NCBI RefSeq assembly: GCF_021654035.1
Contig: NZ_JAJPDW010000002.1
Coordinates: forward strand, 1 to 64,000
Reading direction: 5' to 3'
DNA: 64,000 nucleotides
Source: Microbacterium aurantiacum
GTDB taxonomy: Bacteria; Actinomycetota; Actinomycetes; Actinomycetales; Microbacteriaceae
The position numbers and the translations under genes are program-made. Under the pieces are notes generated by a model. That model saw only the letters and a list, made by a program, of their open reading frames with translations. It made no database searches and was not told where the DNA came from. Shown here one piece after another: positions 16,545 through 24,361 of the stretch (its first letter is position 1; every line of letters starts with the position of its first letter).

Positions 16545-18542
16545 GTGCCGACCATCACCGGGATGAAGGCCCGCACATTACGGGCAGTCGGACCGGCGAT
16601 CCTCGGCACAGTCGCACTGGTCGTCATAGTCTGGGCGTTGGGGTTCGGCGGCGGTGCCGCGGAACTGTCGTTAGACGACGCCGGCCCGATCGCACGCTGG
16701 GGACTTCCCGTCGCAAAGCTGATCGTGAACCTCGCTGCCGCGGGTATGGTCGGCGTTCTCGTGACCGCGCTTTTCACGCTCCGCCCCGGTGAGCGCGAGT
16801 TCGACGTCGCCCTCGATACCGCCTCGATTTCCGCCGCCGTGTTCACCGTCGCGGCGGGCGCGACCGGGTTCCTCACGTTTCTCAGCGTGTTCAACCCCGC
16901 GCTCGACGCAGGACCGCAGTTCGGTGCGCAGCTCGGTCGGTTCCTCGTTGAGCTCGAGGTGGGCCGCACCTGGCTGATTACGACGGTTGCAGGCGCAGCA
17001 CTGACCGTGCTCACCTTCGCCGTCCGGTCCTGGGTCAGCACGTTCGTCGTTGCGCTGCTCGCGGTCGCCTCGCTTGTGCCGATGGGCACACAGGGACACT
17101 CTGGCGATGACGCCTTCCACCACGAGGCGATGATGGCGCTCATTCTGCACATCATCGGCGCCGCGGTGTGGCTCGGCGGGCTGCTCCTGCTCATCGCCGT
17201 CCGTCCCGTCCTTGATCAGCGCCGCATCCCCGATGTCGTCGCCCGATACTCGAGCATCGCCCTTGCCGCGTTCGTGCTCGTCGCCGTGTCCGGCACCGTT
17301 CGTGCGGCTATAGGACTGCAGGAGTGGTCTGCCCTACTCTCTCCCTATGGCGCGATCTTGGGCGTCAAAGTCATCGCGCTCATTGGGCTCGGCCTCCTCG
17401 GTGTGTGGTACCGCGCTCGCCTAGTCGGCAGGATGCGCGAATCTGGCGCAGCATCCCGCGCCTTCTGGACACTGATCGCCTTCGAGCTAGCGCTGATGGG
17501 TGCGGCCAGCGGCGCCGCGGCAGCGCTGGCACGCACCCCGCCTCCGAACCCAGCCCCACTTCCCGAGATCCCGACACCGGCAGAACGCCTCACCGGTGCA
17601 CCGTTGCCCCCGGAGCTCACGATCGAACGGTGGGTCACCGCATGGAACGTTGACCTGTTGTGGGCGGTGGTCGCTGGCTTCGCGGTCTTCTTCTACCTCG
17701 CCGGGGTGTGGCGGTTGCGGCGCCGTGGCGACGCGTGGCCGGTCTACCGCACGATCCTCTGGATCGCGGGGATGGCACTGCTGGTGTGGGTCACCGGTGG
17801 TGTAATCAACGTCTACCAGGACTACCTGTTCAGCATGCACATGGTCGGGCACATGCTGCTCACGATGGCGATCCCGGTGCTGCTGGTGGCTGGAGCTCCG
17901 GTGACGCTCGCAGCCCGAGCGATCCGCGAGCGTGACGACGGCACCCGCGGCGGCCGTGAGTGGATCCTGTGGGCCGTGCACTCCCCAGCCGCGCGCGTGT
18001 TGACGAACCCATTTGTCGCGGCCGGCCTGTTCATCGGGTCGCTGTGGATCTTCTATTACACCGATCTCTTCCGGTGATCGCTGTACGACCACCTCGGCCA
18101 CCAATGGATGATCGCCCACTTCCTCATCACCGGCTACCTGTTCGTCCAATCATTGATCGGCATAGACCCGGTGCCGTGGCGGCTGCCATACGCCGGTCGG
18201 CTACTGCTGCTGATCGGAATCATGGCGATGCACGCCTTCTTCGGCATCGCCATCATGATGCAATCGGGGCTGATGGTCGCCGAGTGGTTCGGAGCGATGG
18301 GCCGCACCTGGGGAGCCACACCGCTGGAAGACCAGTACATCGGCGGCGGCATCGCCTGGTCGATCGGCGAGATCCCGACCCTCATCCTCGCGATCACCGT
18401 CGCGATCCAGTGGAGCCGTAGCGACGCACGCGAGACGAAGCGCCGCGACCGGCACGATGACCGCACCGGCGAAGCCGAACTGGATGCGTACAACGCACGC
18501 CTGCGCGAGCTCGCCATGCGCGACACCCGCGACCGCAAATGA
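16545..18542 (+). pseudogene. CopD-CtaG fusion membrane protein, split by an in-frame TGA
   Basis: One reading frame from GTG 16545 to the stop at 18542 encodes an N-terminal CopD-type copper transport domain (helices to about residue 330) fused to a C-terminal cytochrome-oxidase-assembly CtaG domain. It is interrupted by TGA at 18075-18077, within DLFR-stop-SLYDHLGHQWMIAHF. Homologues usually have a tryptophan at that place, so TGG to TGA is the simplest change. The first product would be 510 residues. The remainder could reinitiate at ATG 18108 (144 residues). No ribosome-binding site is evident at 16545; ATG 16563 is an alternative. Intact, it would partner the CopC at 5607. Confidence 0.85.
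18075..18077 (+). other. In-frame premature TGA in copD-ctaG
   Basis: The TGA follows CGG and precedes TCG CTG TAC GAC CAC, and the same frame continues open for 155 further codons with clear family sequence. Other genes in the window use TGA as a normal stop, so a changed genetic code is excluded. It is a nonsense mutation, a base-call error or, much less likely, readthrough. Confidence 0.85.
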
Positions 18543-18588
18543 TCGCCTCATCGGAAGGATCTATTGAGATCCGCGCAGGAGGCGCTGC

Positions 18589-18984
18589 ATGACAACAAGG
18601 GAACAGCTCGACGAACGCTACGGCCGCGCTTCGCACCCCGCCCGCCGCCGCGCGCGGTGGATCATCCTCACGGTTGCGGCCGCCGCGGCAGTCGTGGCGC
18701 TCTCATGGTTGACCGTCTCGAACTCCGATGACGATGTCGGATACGACGAGACCGGTTTCGAGCTGGTCGACGCACGCACTGTGACCGTGTCGTTCCAAGT
18801 CACCCCACCTTCGAACACAGCCTTCGCCTGCGCCATCAAAGCCCTGGACGAAGACTTCGGCGTCGTGGGTTGGCGAGTCGTGGAATACCCCGCGTCGGAG
18901 TCGGTGACGCGAGCGTTTCTGGAGACTATTCCGACTGTCGCCCAGGCCACGACCGGCACAGTCCACTCGTGCTGGGCCAGATAG
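18589..18984 (+). CDS. DUF4307-family single-pass membrane protein
   Basis: 131 residues. The family-typical start MTTREQLDERYGR is followed by a basic stretch, one helix (about 26-44) and an outer beta-rich domain of about 85 residues with two cysteines. DUF4307 proteins are common in Actinobacteria and their function is unknown. The start is secured by GCAGGAGG just upstream. DUF4307 genes are usually chromosomal, so this copy may be cargo of the metal cluster or mark a junction with it. Confidence 0.85.
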   Translation: MTTREQLDERYGRASHPARRRARWIILTVAAAAAVVALSWLTVSNSDDDVGYDETGFELVDARTVTVSFQVTPPSNTAFACAIKALDEDFGVVGWRVVEYPASESVTRAFLETIPTVAQATTGTVHSCWAR

Positions 18985-19097
18985 CCGCTGCCAGAAAGGT
19001 CACCCTCAACGGAACGTTTCGGGCTCATAGGCTCTTGGAGATTCCTCCGACACGTAGATGTCGGGCACTCGCGCACGGGCAGGAGGATCATTGATGG

Positions 19098-19409
19098 ATG
19101 ATCATCGAAGTGCTTCATATCGACGACTGCCCGAGTTGGGGCGAGGCGGGCAACCGGCTGCGGGCGGCGTTGGACGCCACGGGGTTCGGTGACGCAAAGA
19201 TCAACTATCGAGTCCTGAGGACGACCGACGAGGTTGCGGGGGTTCCGTTTGCGGGATCGCCCACAATCCTTCTAGACGGCGAGGATCTGTTCCCGGGCAG
19301 CGCACGCACCCCCGACCTCGCGTGCCGGGTCTACACCACCGAGAGGGGCCTCGCTGGGATGCCGTCGAACTCGCAGTTCATTGAGGCGTTGGCCCCCCAT
19401 GGACGGTGA
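19098..19409 (+). CDS. Small thioredoxin-like protein of the alkylmercury-lyase-associated type
   Basis: 103 residues. Begins with a beta strand and HIDDCPSW, then an amphipathic helix, the strand pattern YRVLRTTDEV, and AGSPTILLDGEDLF, the cis-Pro-like loop of thioredoxin folds. There is a single N-terminal cysteine and one late cysteine (DLACRVY) instead of a CxxC. Such proteins frequently accompany organomercurial lyase and thiol-metal genes, but no merB is seen here. GGCAGGAGG lies upstream of ATG 19098. A metal- or thiol-related role is inferred. Confidence 0.75.
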   Translation: MIIEVLHIDDCPSWGEAGNRLRAALDATGFGDAKINYRVLRTTDEVAGVPFAGSPTILLDGEDLFPGSARTPDLACRVYTTERGLAGMPSNSQFIEALAPHGR

Positions 19410-19551
19410 TGCACTCGTCGAGTGCTCCTGCTGCGGCAGGAGCCTCTCCAGAAGAAAAGTCCACGCACTGAGCCGCCAAGCAGGTTTCCTATGCCGGCGG
19501 TGCGGCCTCTGGATCGCGCTAAGGCCACGCAGAGACGCGTCAGACTGGTGA
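19399..19551 (+). CDS. Tiny zinc-ribbon-like ORF overlapping the thioredoxin-like gene
   Basis: ATG 19399 to TGA 19549-19551 gives 50 residues overlapping the preceding gene by 11 bases. It contains two cysteine clusters, CSCCG and CRRCG, 23 residues apart, in a strongly basic background (many Arg, one Lys), which would fit a minimal zinc ribbon. Overlapping translation is consistent with the style of this cluster. No family is recognised. It may be a real small metal-binding protein or chance coding. Confidence 0.42.
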   Translation: MDGDALVECSCCGRSLSRRKVHALSRQAGFLCRRCGLWIALRPRRDASDW

Positions 19552-19842
19552 TATCTGTGTATGAACGTTGATGAGCAGGGGTGTGGATAACGCATCGCCA
19601 GCTCGTAGACGAAGCGCAGGACAGGCGATGATCAGCGTGGACACCGCGGCGGTGACCACGACCTCAATTCCGCCGACCAGACATCTAACGTCTTTGCCGT
19701 AGCGATCGCTGCCGCTCTTTCACTGCATCTAGTGCAATGACAAGTCGCACCAGTGCAACGAAAGGGCGATAAGTGCAACGAGAAGACGTTCCCGACAGAA
19801 GCCTCTTGACGCTCCGCCCGCCCGGGCGTAACGTGCAACCAA
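19552..19842. other. Gene-free stretch at the right edge of the metal cluster
   Basis: Nothing longer than remnants of open frame is visible here. It holds three closely spaced GTGCAA-type repeats (19734-19780) and the upstream half of the ArsR operator. No integrase, tRNA or obvious attachment-site duplication was seen. Gene content changes abruptly across it, from metal and haem genes to core-type genes, so it is the best candidate for the island border. Confidence 0.5.
19734..19780 (+). repeat. Three phased GTGCAA direct repeats
   Basis: AGTGCAAYGA occurs with GTGCAA starting at 19734, 19755 and 19775, spaced 21 and 20 bases, which is two helical turns. A fourth GTGCAA at 19833 belongs to the operator of the ArsR gene. 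Phased spacing suggests cooperative protein binding, for instance by a regulator upstream of the ArsR/START pair, or iteron-like repeats left by a mobile element. Confidence 0.5.
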
Positions 19843-19851
19843 ATGGTTGTA
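19834..19851. promoter_or_regulatory. Operator palindrome overlapping the ArsR start codon
   Basis: TGCAACCAAATGGTTGTA has 8-base arms around a central AA with one mismatch. It overlaps ATG 19843 itself. This palindrome type is common before ArsR genes paired with START-domain (AHSA1) proteins, implying autorepression. The short leader suggests a leaderless or nearly leaderless transcript. Confidence 0.6.
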
Positions 19852-20205
19852 CAAAGTGAGCTGACCGATGCCGAGATCGACCGTGTGTTCCAGGCCCTGG
19901 CCGCGGCCACGCGCCGCGACATCCTGCGGCGGACGATCGCGGACGAGTGCTCCGTCTCCGTGCTCGCCCGCGACTACGACATGTCGTTCGCGGCCGTGCA
20001 GAAGCACATCGCCGTGCTCGAGGCGGCGGGCCTGGTCATCAAGAGGGCGGAGGGGCGCGAGCGGCTCGTGCGCGCCGATCCGGCGATGATCGCCCGCGCC
20101 CGAGCGCTGCTCGACCGCTACGAAGCGCTGTGGCGCGCGCGCATCGATCGGCTCGATGCGCTGCTGGCCTCGGCATCCGACGAAGAACCGACCGAAGGAG
20201 GGTGA
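19843..20205 (+). CDS. ArsR-family winged-helix repressor paired with a START-domain protein
   Basis: 120 residues with the ArsR winged helix: FQALAAATRRDILRR in helix 1, then MSFAAVQKHIAVLEAAGLV as recognition helix, and EGRERLVR as wing. No metal-binding CxC or His cluster is present, so it belongs to the non-metal ArsR group that commonly controls a downstream SRPBCC/AHSA1 protein. The next gene, one base after the stop, is such a protein. Autoregulation through the palindrome over its start codon is likely. The inducer is unknown. Confidence 0.88.
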   Translation: MVVQSELTDAEIDRVFQALAAATRRDILRRTIADECSVSVLARDYDMSFAAVQKHIAVLEAAGLVIKRAEGRERLVRADPAMIARARALLDRYEALWRARIDRLDALLASASDEEPTEGG

Positions 20206-20206
20206 C

Positions 20207-21187
20207 ATGCCCGTCACCGACATCACCACCGACCCCGACGCCCTCACGATGACCCTGACCGCGGAGTTCGCCGCGCCCGTCGAACGCCTGTGGGCGGTGT
20301 TCACCGACCCACGCCAGCTCGACCGCTTCTGGGGCCCTCCCGGGTGGCCGGCCACGTTCACCGCCTTCGACCTGAGCGTCGGCGGTCGTGCGGCGTACCA
20401 GATGACGAGTCCGCAGGGCGAGGTGTCACGCGGCGGCTGGGAGTTCCTCACCATCGACGCCCCGCACCGCTTCGACGTGCTCGACTCGTTCCTCAACGGC
20501 GACGGAGAGGTGCTCGAGGGGACGCCCACGATGCGCGTGGAGTTCCATTTCGCCGCCACCGACGCGGGGTCGACGCTCACCAACATCACCCACTTCGACT
20601 CGCTCGAAGCCCTCGAGCAGGTCGTCGAGTTCGGCGCCGTCGAGGGCTCGCGCCTCGCGATCAACCAGCTCGACCTGGTGCTCGCCGGCCTCCGTGCCTT
20701 CGCGCAGGGGAAGGGCACGCAGGTCGAGCTGCTGGACGACACCCACGTGCGCATCACCCGCCTCATCGAGGGGCCGATCGACCTGGTGTGGCGCGCCCAC
20801 ACCGAGCCCGAGCTCACTCGGAAGTGGATGCTGGGCCCTGACGGCTGGCGGATGTCGGTGTGCGAGGTGGACCCGACCCCCGGCGGGCGCTACCGCTACG
20901 AGTGGGAGCCGATCGAGGGCACGGAGGGCGAGGCGTTCGGATTCGACGGCGAGACTCTCGTCTCCGAACCGCCGCGCCGCGCGGTGACGACCGAGCACAT
21001 GACCGGCACCGACTACCCGCCCACCCTCAACGACCTCACGCTCTACGAGGAGGACGGCGCGACGCTCGTGACGGTGCTCATCGAGTATCCCGACCGCGAG
21101 ACCCGCGACATGGTGCTCGCCACAGGCATGGCCGACGGCATGGAGTCCTCGTACGCCCGCCTGGAGCGCGAGGTGATCGCTGTCTGA
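20207..21187 (+). CDS. Tandem AHSA1/START-like (SRPBCC) domain protein
   Basis: 326 residues made of two SRPBCC domains (about 10-160 and 180-325). Both show the AHSA1 pattern of an acidic first strand, a domain-start motif (APVERLWAVFTDP; GPIDLVWRAHTEPE) and a Gly/Pro turn with tryptophans (FWGPPGWP; KWMLGPDGW). These folds have a hydrophobic cavity for small ligands. Pairing with an ArsR repressor is a very common actinobacterial arrangement. The ligand is unknown. GAAGGAGG precedes ATG 20207. Confidence 0.88.
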   Translation: MPVTDITTDPDALTMTLTAEFAAPVERLWAVFTDPRQLDRFWGPPGWPATFTAFDLSVGGRAAYQMTSPQGEVSRGGWEFLTIDAPHRFDVLDSFLNGDGEVLEGTPTMRVEFHFAATDAGSTLTNITHFDSLEALEQVVEFGAVEGSRLAINQLDLVLAGLRAFAQGKGTQVELLDDTHVRITRLIEGPIDLVWRAHTEPELTRKWMLGPDGWRMSVCEVDPTPGGRYRYEWEPIEGTEGEAFGFDGETLVSEPPRRAVTTEHMTGTDYPPTLNDLTLYEEDGATLVTVLIEYPDRETRDMVLATGMADGMESSYARLEREVIAV

Positions 21188-21192
21188 CGGAT

Positions 21193-21663
21193 TCAGGCGC
21201 GCTCGAGGGCGTCCTCGAGCGCGACCCACGCGAGCATCGCGCACTTCACGCGCGCGGTGAACTTCGACACCCCCGAGAGGGCGGCGGCGTCGGCGAAGGT
21301 GTCCTCGTCGAGGGGCACGGTGCCGCGCGAGCGGAGCGCGGTGCGGAACCCCTCGATGCGGGCGTCGACGTCGGCGCGCAGCATCCCGTCGCCGTCGGCC
21401 TCTTCGCCGAGCTCGTCCACGAGGGCGGACAGCATGGATGCCGAGGCCTGTGAGATCGAGCAGCCGGCGCCGTCCCATGTGACATCGAGCACGCGCTCGC
21501 CGTCGTCGCTCACGCGGACGCGGAGGGTGATCTCGTCGCCGCAGACGGGGTTCCGCTGCAGGGACGTGGCGGTGCGTCCGGTCTCTTCGGCCAGCTCCTT
21601 GCCGTGCGGGCGCTTGGAGTGGTCGAGGATGAGCTCCTGGTACAGGGATTCGAGGCCGTTCAT
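21193..21663 (-). CDS. sufU: SufU zinc-dependent sulfurtransferase
   Basis: 156 residues. SufU takes the persulfide sulfur from SufS and passes it to the Suf Fe-S scaffold. The zinc ligands of the family are visible: NPVCGDEI (C41, D43), GAGCSIS (C68) and a third cysteine in VKCAML near the C-terminus. The insertion typical of SufU relative to IscU is present between the last two. It overlaps sufS by 4 bases (ATGA) and is clearly co-translated. The other suf genes are not in the window. Confidence 0.95.
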   Translation of the reverse strand: MNGLESLYQELILDHSKRPHGKELAEETGRTATSLQRNPVCGDEITLRVRVSDDGERVLDVTWDGAGCSISQASASMLSALVDELGEEADGDGMLRADVDARIEGFRTALRSRGTVPLDEDTFADAAALSGVSKFTARVKCAMLAWVALEDALERA

Positions 21664-22943
21664 GCGTCCGCTCCGAAGTAGTCGCGCACCGCGGCGACGC
21701 CCTCGAGCAGCGCCGCGATGTCGTCGTCGGTGGTGAAGACCGACGCGGATGCCCGCACCGAGGCGGTCAGGCCGAGTCGGCGGTGCAGGGGTTTGGCGCA
21801 GTGGTGCCCGACACGGACGGCGATGCCGCGCGCGTCGAGGAACTGCCCCACGTCGTGCGCGTGGACGCCGGTGACGTCGAAGGAGGCGAGTCCCACCCGC
21901 TCGACGCCCTCGGCGTCGCCGAGGACCCGCACTCCGGGGATCTCGCGGAGCCCCGCGATCATCCGGTTCCCGAGGTCCTGCTCGCGCGCGTGCACCGCCT
22001 GCATGTCGAGCCCCTCGAGGTAGCGGACCGCCGCGGCGAGCCCGACCGCCTGCGACACCGGCTGCGTGCCGGCTTCGAACTTCAGCGGGGCGGGCAGGTA
22101 CTCGGCCGAGTCGATCGTGACGTCGGTGATCATCGACCCGCCGGTGAGGAAGGGCGGGAGGGCCTCGAGGATCTCGCTCCGCCCGTAGAGCGCGCCGATC
22201 CCGTAGGGGCCGAGCAGCTTGTGCCCCGAGAAGGCCGCGAGGTCGACGCCGAGCTCGGCGAAGTCCACCGGCAGGTGCGGCGCCGACTGGCAGGCATCGA
22301 GCACGGTGAGCGCGCCCACCGCGCGTGCGAGGGCGACGAGCTCGGCGACCGGCGAGACGATCCCCGAGACGTTCGAGACGTGCGTGAACGCCACGACCCG
22401 GGTGCGTTCGGAGATGACGGATGCCGCCTGCGCGAGGTCGAGGGTCGCATCGTCGTGCACGCGGATCGCGCGGATGACCGCACCGGTGCGGGCGGCGAGC
22501 TCCTGCCACGGGATGAGGTTCGCGTGGTGCTCGGCCTCGGTGACGACGATCTCGTCGCCCGGGGCGAGGGCGAACCGGGCGCTCGCGGGGGCACCGCGGC
22601 CGGCCGTGGCGTTGCCGATCGCGTAGGCGACGAGGTTGATCGCCGCCGTCGCTCCGCTGGTCCAGACGAGGTCGTCGGGTGCCGCGCCGACGAAGCCGGC
22701 GACGGTCGCCCGCGCGTCCTCGAACAGCTCGGTGGCCTCGGCGGCGAGGGTGTGGGCCCCGCGGTGCACGGCGGAGTTGTTCCGGGTGAGGAAGTCGATC
22801 TCGGCATCCAGCACCACGCGCGGCTTCTGCGCGGTCGCACCGGAATCGAGGTAGATGAGGGGCTGCCCGTTGAGCGTCTCGTCGAGGATCGGGAAGTCCG
22901 CCCGGATGGCGGCGAGATCGAGCACGGACGCGGGGGAAGTCAT
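21660..22943 (-). CDS. sufS: SufS cysteine desulfurase
   Basis: 427 residues, group II PLP-dependent cysteine desulfurase supplying sulfur for Fe-S clusters. PLP lysine lies in SGHKLLGPYG; the catalytic cysteine lies in RVGHHCAKPLHRR; ASARF and EAEHHANLIPWQ are also typical. sufU follows at once. The gene starts downstream of the hairpin region at 23004-23081, which probably insulates it from the amidohydrolase transcript. Confidence 0.95.
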   Translation of the reverse strand: MTSPASVLDLAAIRADFPILDETLNGQPLIYLDSGATAQKPRVVLDAEIDFLTRNNSAVHRGAHTLAAEATELFEDARATVAGFVGAAPDDLVWTSGATAAINLVAYAIGNATAGRGAPASARFALAPGDEIVVTEAEHHANLIPWQELAARTGAVIRAIRVHDDATLDLAQAASVISERTRVVAFTHVSNVSGIVSPVAELVALARAVGALTVLDACQSAPHLPVDFAELGVDLAAFSGHKLLGPYGIGALYGRSEILEALPPFLTGGSMITDVTIDSAEYLPAPLKFEAGTQPVSQAVGLAAAVRYLEGLDMQAVHAREQDLGNRMIAGLREIPGVRVLGDAEGVERVGLASFDVTGVHAHDVGQFLDARGIAVRVGHHCAKPLHRRLGLTASVRASASVFTTDDDIAALLEGVAAVRDYFGADA

Positions 22944-23003
22944 CCTCCCAGGCTACGCTTCCCCGCGTCGTCCCGGGTGAGCTGCAAAGCCACGCGCCAC
23001 GAC

Positions 23004-23081
23004 CTCCTGTCGGGCTGGGCCTGACACGAAGACAGGAGACCCGACCAGAACAGGACGTTCCCGCTCGAAACGTCCTGTTCT
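23004..23081. terminator. Two consecutive hairpins between amidohydrolase and sufS
   Basis: Hairpin A: CTCCTGTC (23004-23011) pairs perfectly with 23031-23038. Hairpin B: AGAACAGGACGTT (23047-23059) pairs perfectly over 13 bases with 23069-23081, loop 9 bases. No T run follows on either strand. They lie just after the 3' end of the leftward amidohydrolase gene and before sufS, a sensible place for termination of the former. Confidence 0.55.
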
Positions 23082-23127
23082 CAGCTGATCGCCTGTTCTC
23101 CGGGGGCGTCCGCCCGGAAAGAGGGCG

Positions 23128-24351
23128 TCAGCCCCGCTCGCCCAGGAACTCCCGCGCCGCCACGACGAGGTTCTCGACACCCCGACTGAGGGTCGGCTGC
23201 AGCACCGGGGCGAAGAACGGCGAGTGGTTGGTGGGGATGTCGCGCTCGATCGTGCCCGCCTCGGTCGCCGCGCGGAACGCCGCCGCGTCGACGCCGCCCC
23301 AGAACCAGAACACCAGCGGAACGCCGGCCTCGCGGGCGAACCACGACACGTCCTCGCTGCCGGTGAACATGCCCGGGTCGATGACGGTGCCCGCCCCGAA
23401 GGCGGTGTCGAAAGCGCGGGAGAGACGCGTGGTCGCCTCGTCGTCGTTGATCGTCGGCGGGAGGGAGTGGTCGACGGCGATCACCGGCTCCTGCTCGGCT
23501 CCGGATGCCTGCGCCTCGGCGCGGACGATCCGCTCGACCTTCTGCATGACCTTCGCGCGCGCCTCGTCGTCGGGGTAGCGCAGGCTCAACTCGAGCTTCG
23601 CCTCGGCGGGGATGATGTTGTTCTTCAGGCCCGCGTGGATCGAACCGACCGTGACGACGGCGACGTCGCGCGGATCGACCTCGCGGGACACGATCGTCTG
23701 CAGGCGCATGACGGTCGCGGCCGCCATCACGACCGGGTCGATCGTGGCGTGCGGGCGCGATCCGTGGCCGCCGCGACCGTGGAGGGTGACGGTGAGGCCG
23801 TCGGAGGCGGCCATCTGGGTGCCGCTGCGCACCCCGATGGTGCCGGCGGGGAGCGGCGTGACGTGCTGCCCGAGCACGATGTCGGGGCGGGGGAAGCGGT
23901 CGAAGACGCCGTCGGCGATCATCGCCTGCGACCCCGCGCCGTACTCCTCGGCGGGCTGGAAGACGGCGACGATCGTGCCGGACCACTCGTCCTTCGTCGC
24001 CACGAGGCGCTCGAGGGCGCCGATGAGGGATGCGACGTGCATGTCGTGCCCGCACGCGTGCATCACGGGGACGTCGAGTCCCGTCGGGTCGACGCCGCGC
24101 GCCGTGCTGGCGTAGGCGAGGCCCGTGCGCTCCTCGACCGGAAGGCCGTCCATGTCGGCGCGCAGCCACACGATGGGGCCGTCGCCGTTGCGGATGATCG
24201 CGGCGATGCCGGTGCGGCCGATTCCCTCTTCGTACTCGATGCCGAGCTGGGCGAGAAGGCCGGTGACGACCCCCGCGGTGCGGGTCTCCTGGAAGGACAG
24301 TTCCGGATGCCGGTGCAGGTCGGTGTAGAGCGCTTCGAGGTCGATCGTCAT
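23128..24351 (-). CDS. M20-family amidohydrolase (hippurate/N-acyl-amino-acid hydrolase-like)
   Basis: 407 residues. A di-metal peptidase-fold hydrolase with family motifs RADMDGLPV, HACGHDMH, VFQPAEEYG and GGHGSRPH, and a dimerisation domain in the middle. Members remove acyl groups from amino acids or open related amides (hippurate, IAA conjugates, N-acetyl amino acids); the substrate cannot be read from sequence. It follows the LacI gene with a 10-base gap on the same strand and may be co-transcribed with it by position only. Confidence 0.9.
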   Translation of the reverse strand: MTIDLEALYTDLHRHPELSFQETRTAGVVTGLLAQLGIEYEEGIGRTGIAAIIRNGDGPIVWLRADMDGLPVEERTGLAYASTARGVDPTGLDVPVMHACGHDMHVASLIGALERLVATKDEWSGTIVAVFQPAEEYGAGSQAMIADGVFDRFPRPDIVLGQHVTPLPAGTIGVRSGTQMAASDGLTVTLHGRGGHGSRPHATIDPVVMAAATVMRLQTIVSREVDPRDVAVVTVGSIHAGLKNNIIPAEAKLELSLRYPDDEARAKVMQKVERIVRAEAQASGAEQEPVIAVDHSLPPTINDDEATTRLSRAFDTAFGAGTVIDPGMFTGSEDVSWFAREAGVPLVFWFWGGVDAAAFRAATEAGTIERDIPTNHSPFFAPVLQPTLSRGVENLVVAAREFLGERG

Positions 24352-24361
24352 GACCTCGAGC

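Noticed and set aside
18075..18542. TGA read as an amino acid (recoding) or a separate downstream gene
   Set aside because: No selenocysteine-type stem or gene is visible, TGA is a normal stop in neighbouring genes, and the downstream part is plainly the C-terminal half of the same domain; mutation or error is simpler.
19632..19922. Leftward 96-codon frame across the island border
   Set aside because: It runs over the ArsR start and operator, lacks a ribosome-binding site and matches no family pattern I know.
20426..21478. 350-codon open frame on the - strand
   Set aside because: Covers the START-domain gene and part of sufU in a third frame; Arg-rich shadow.
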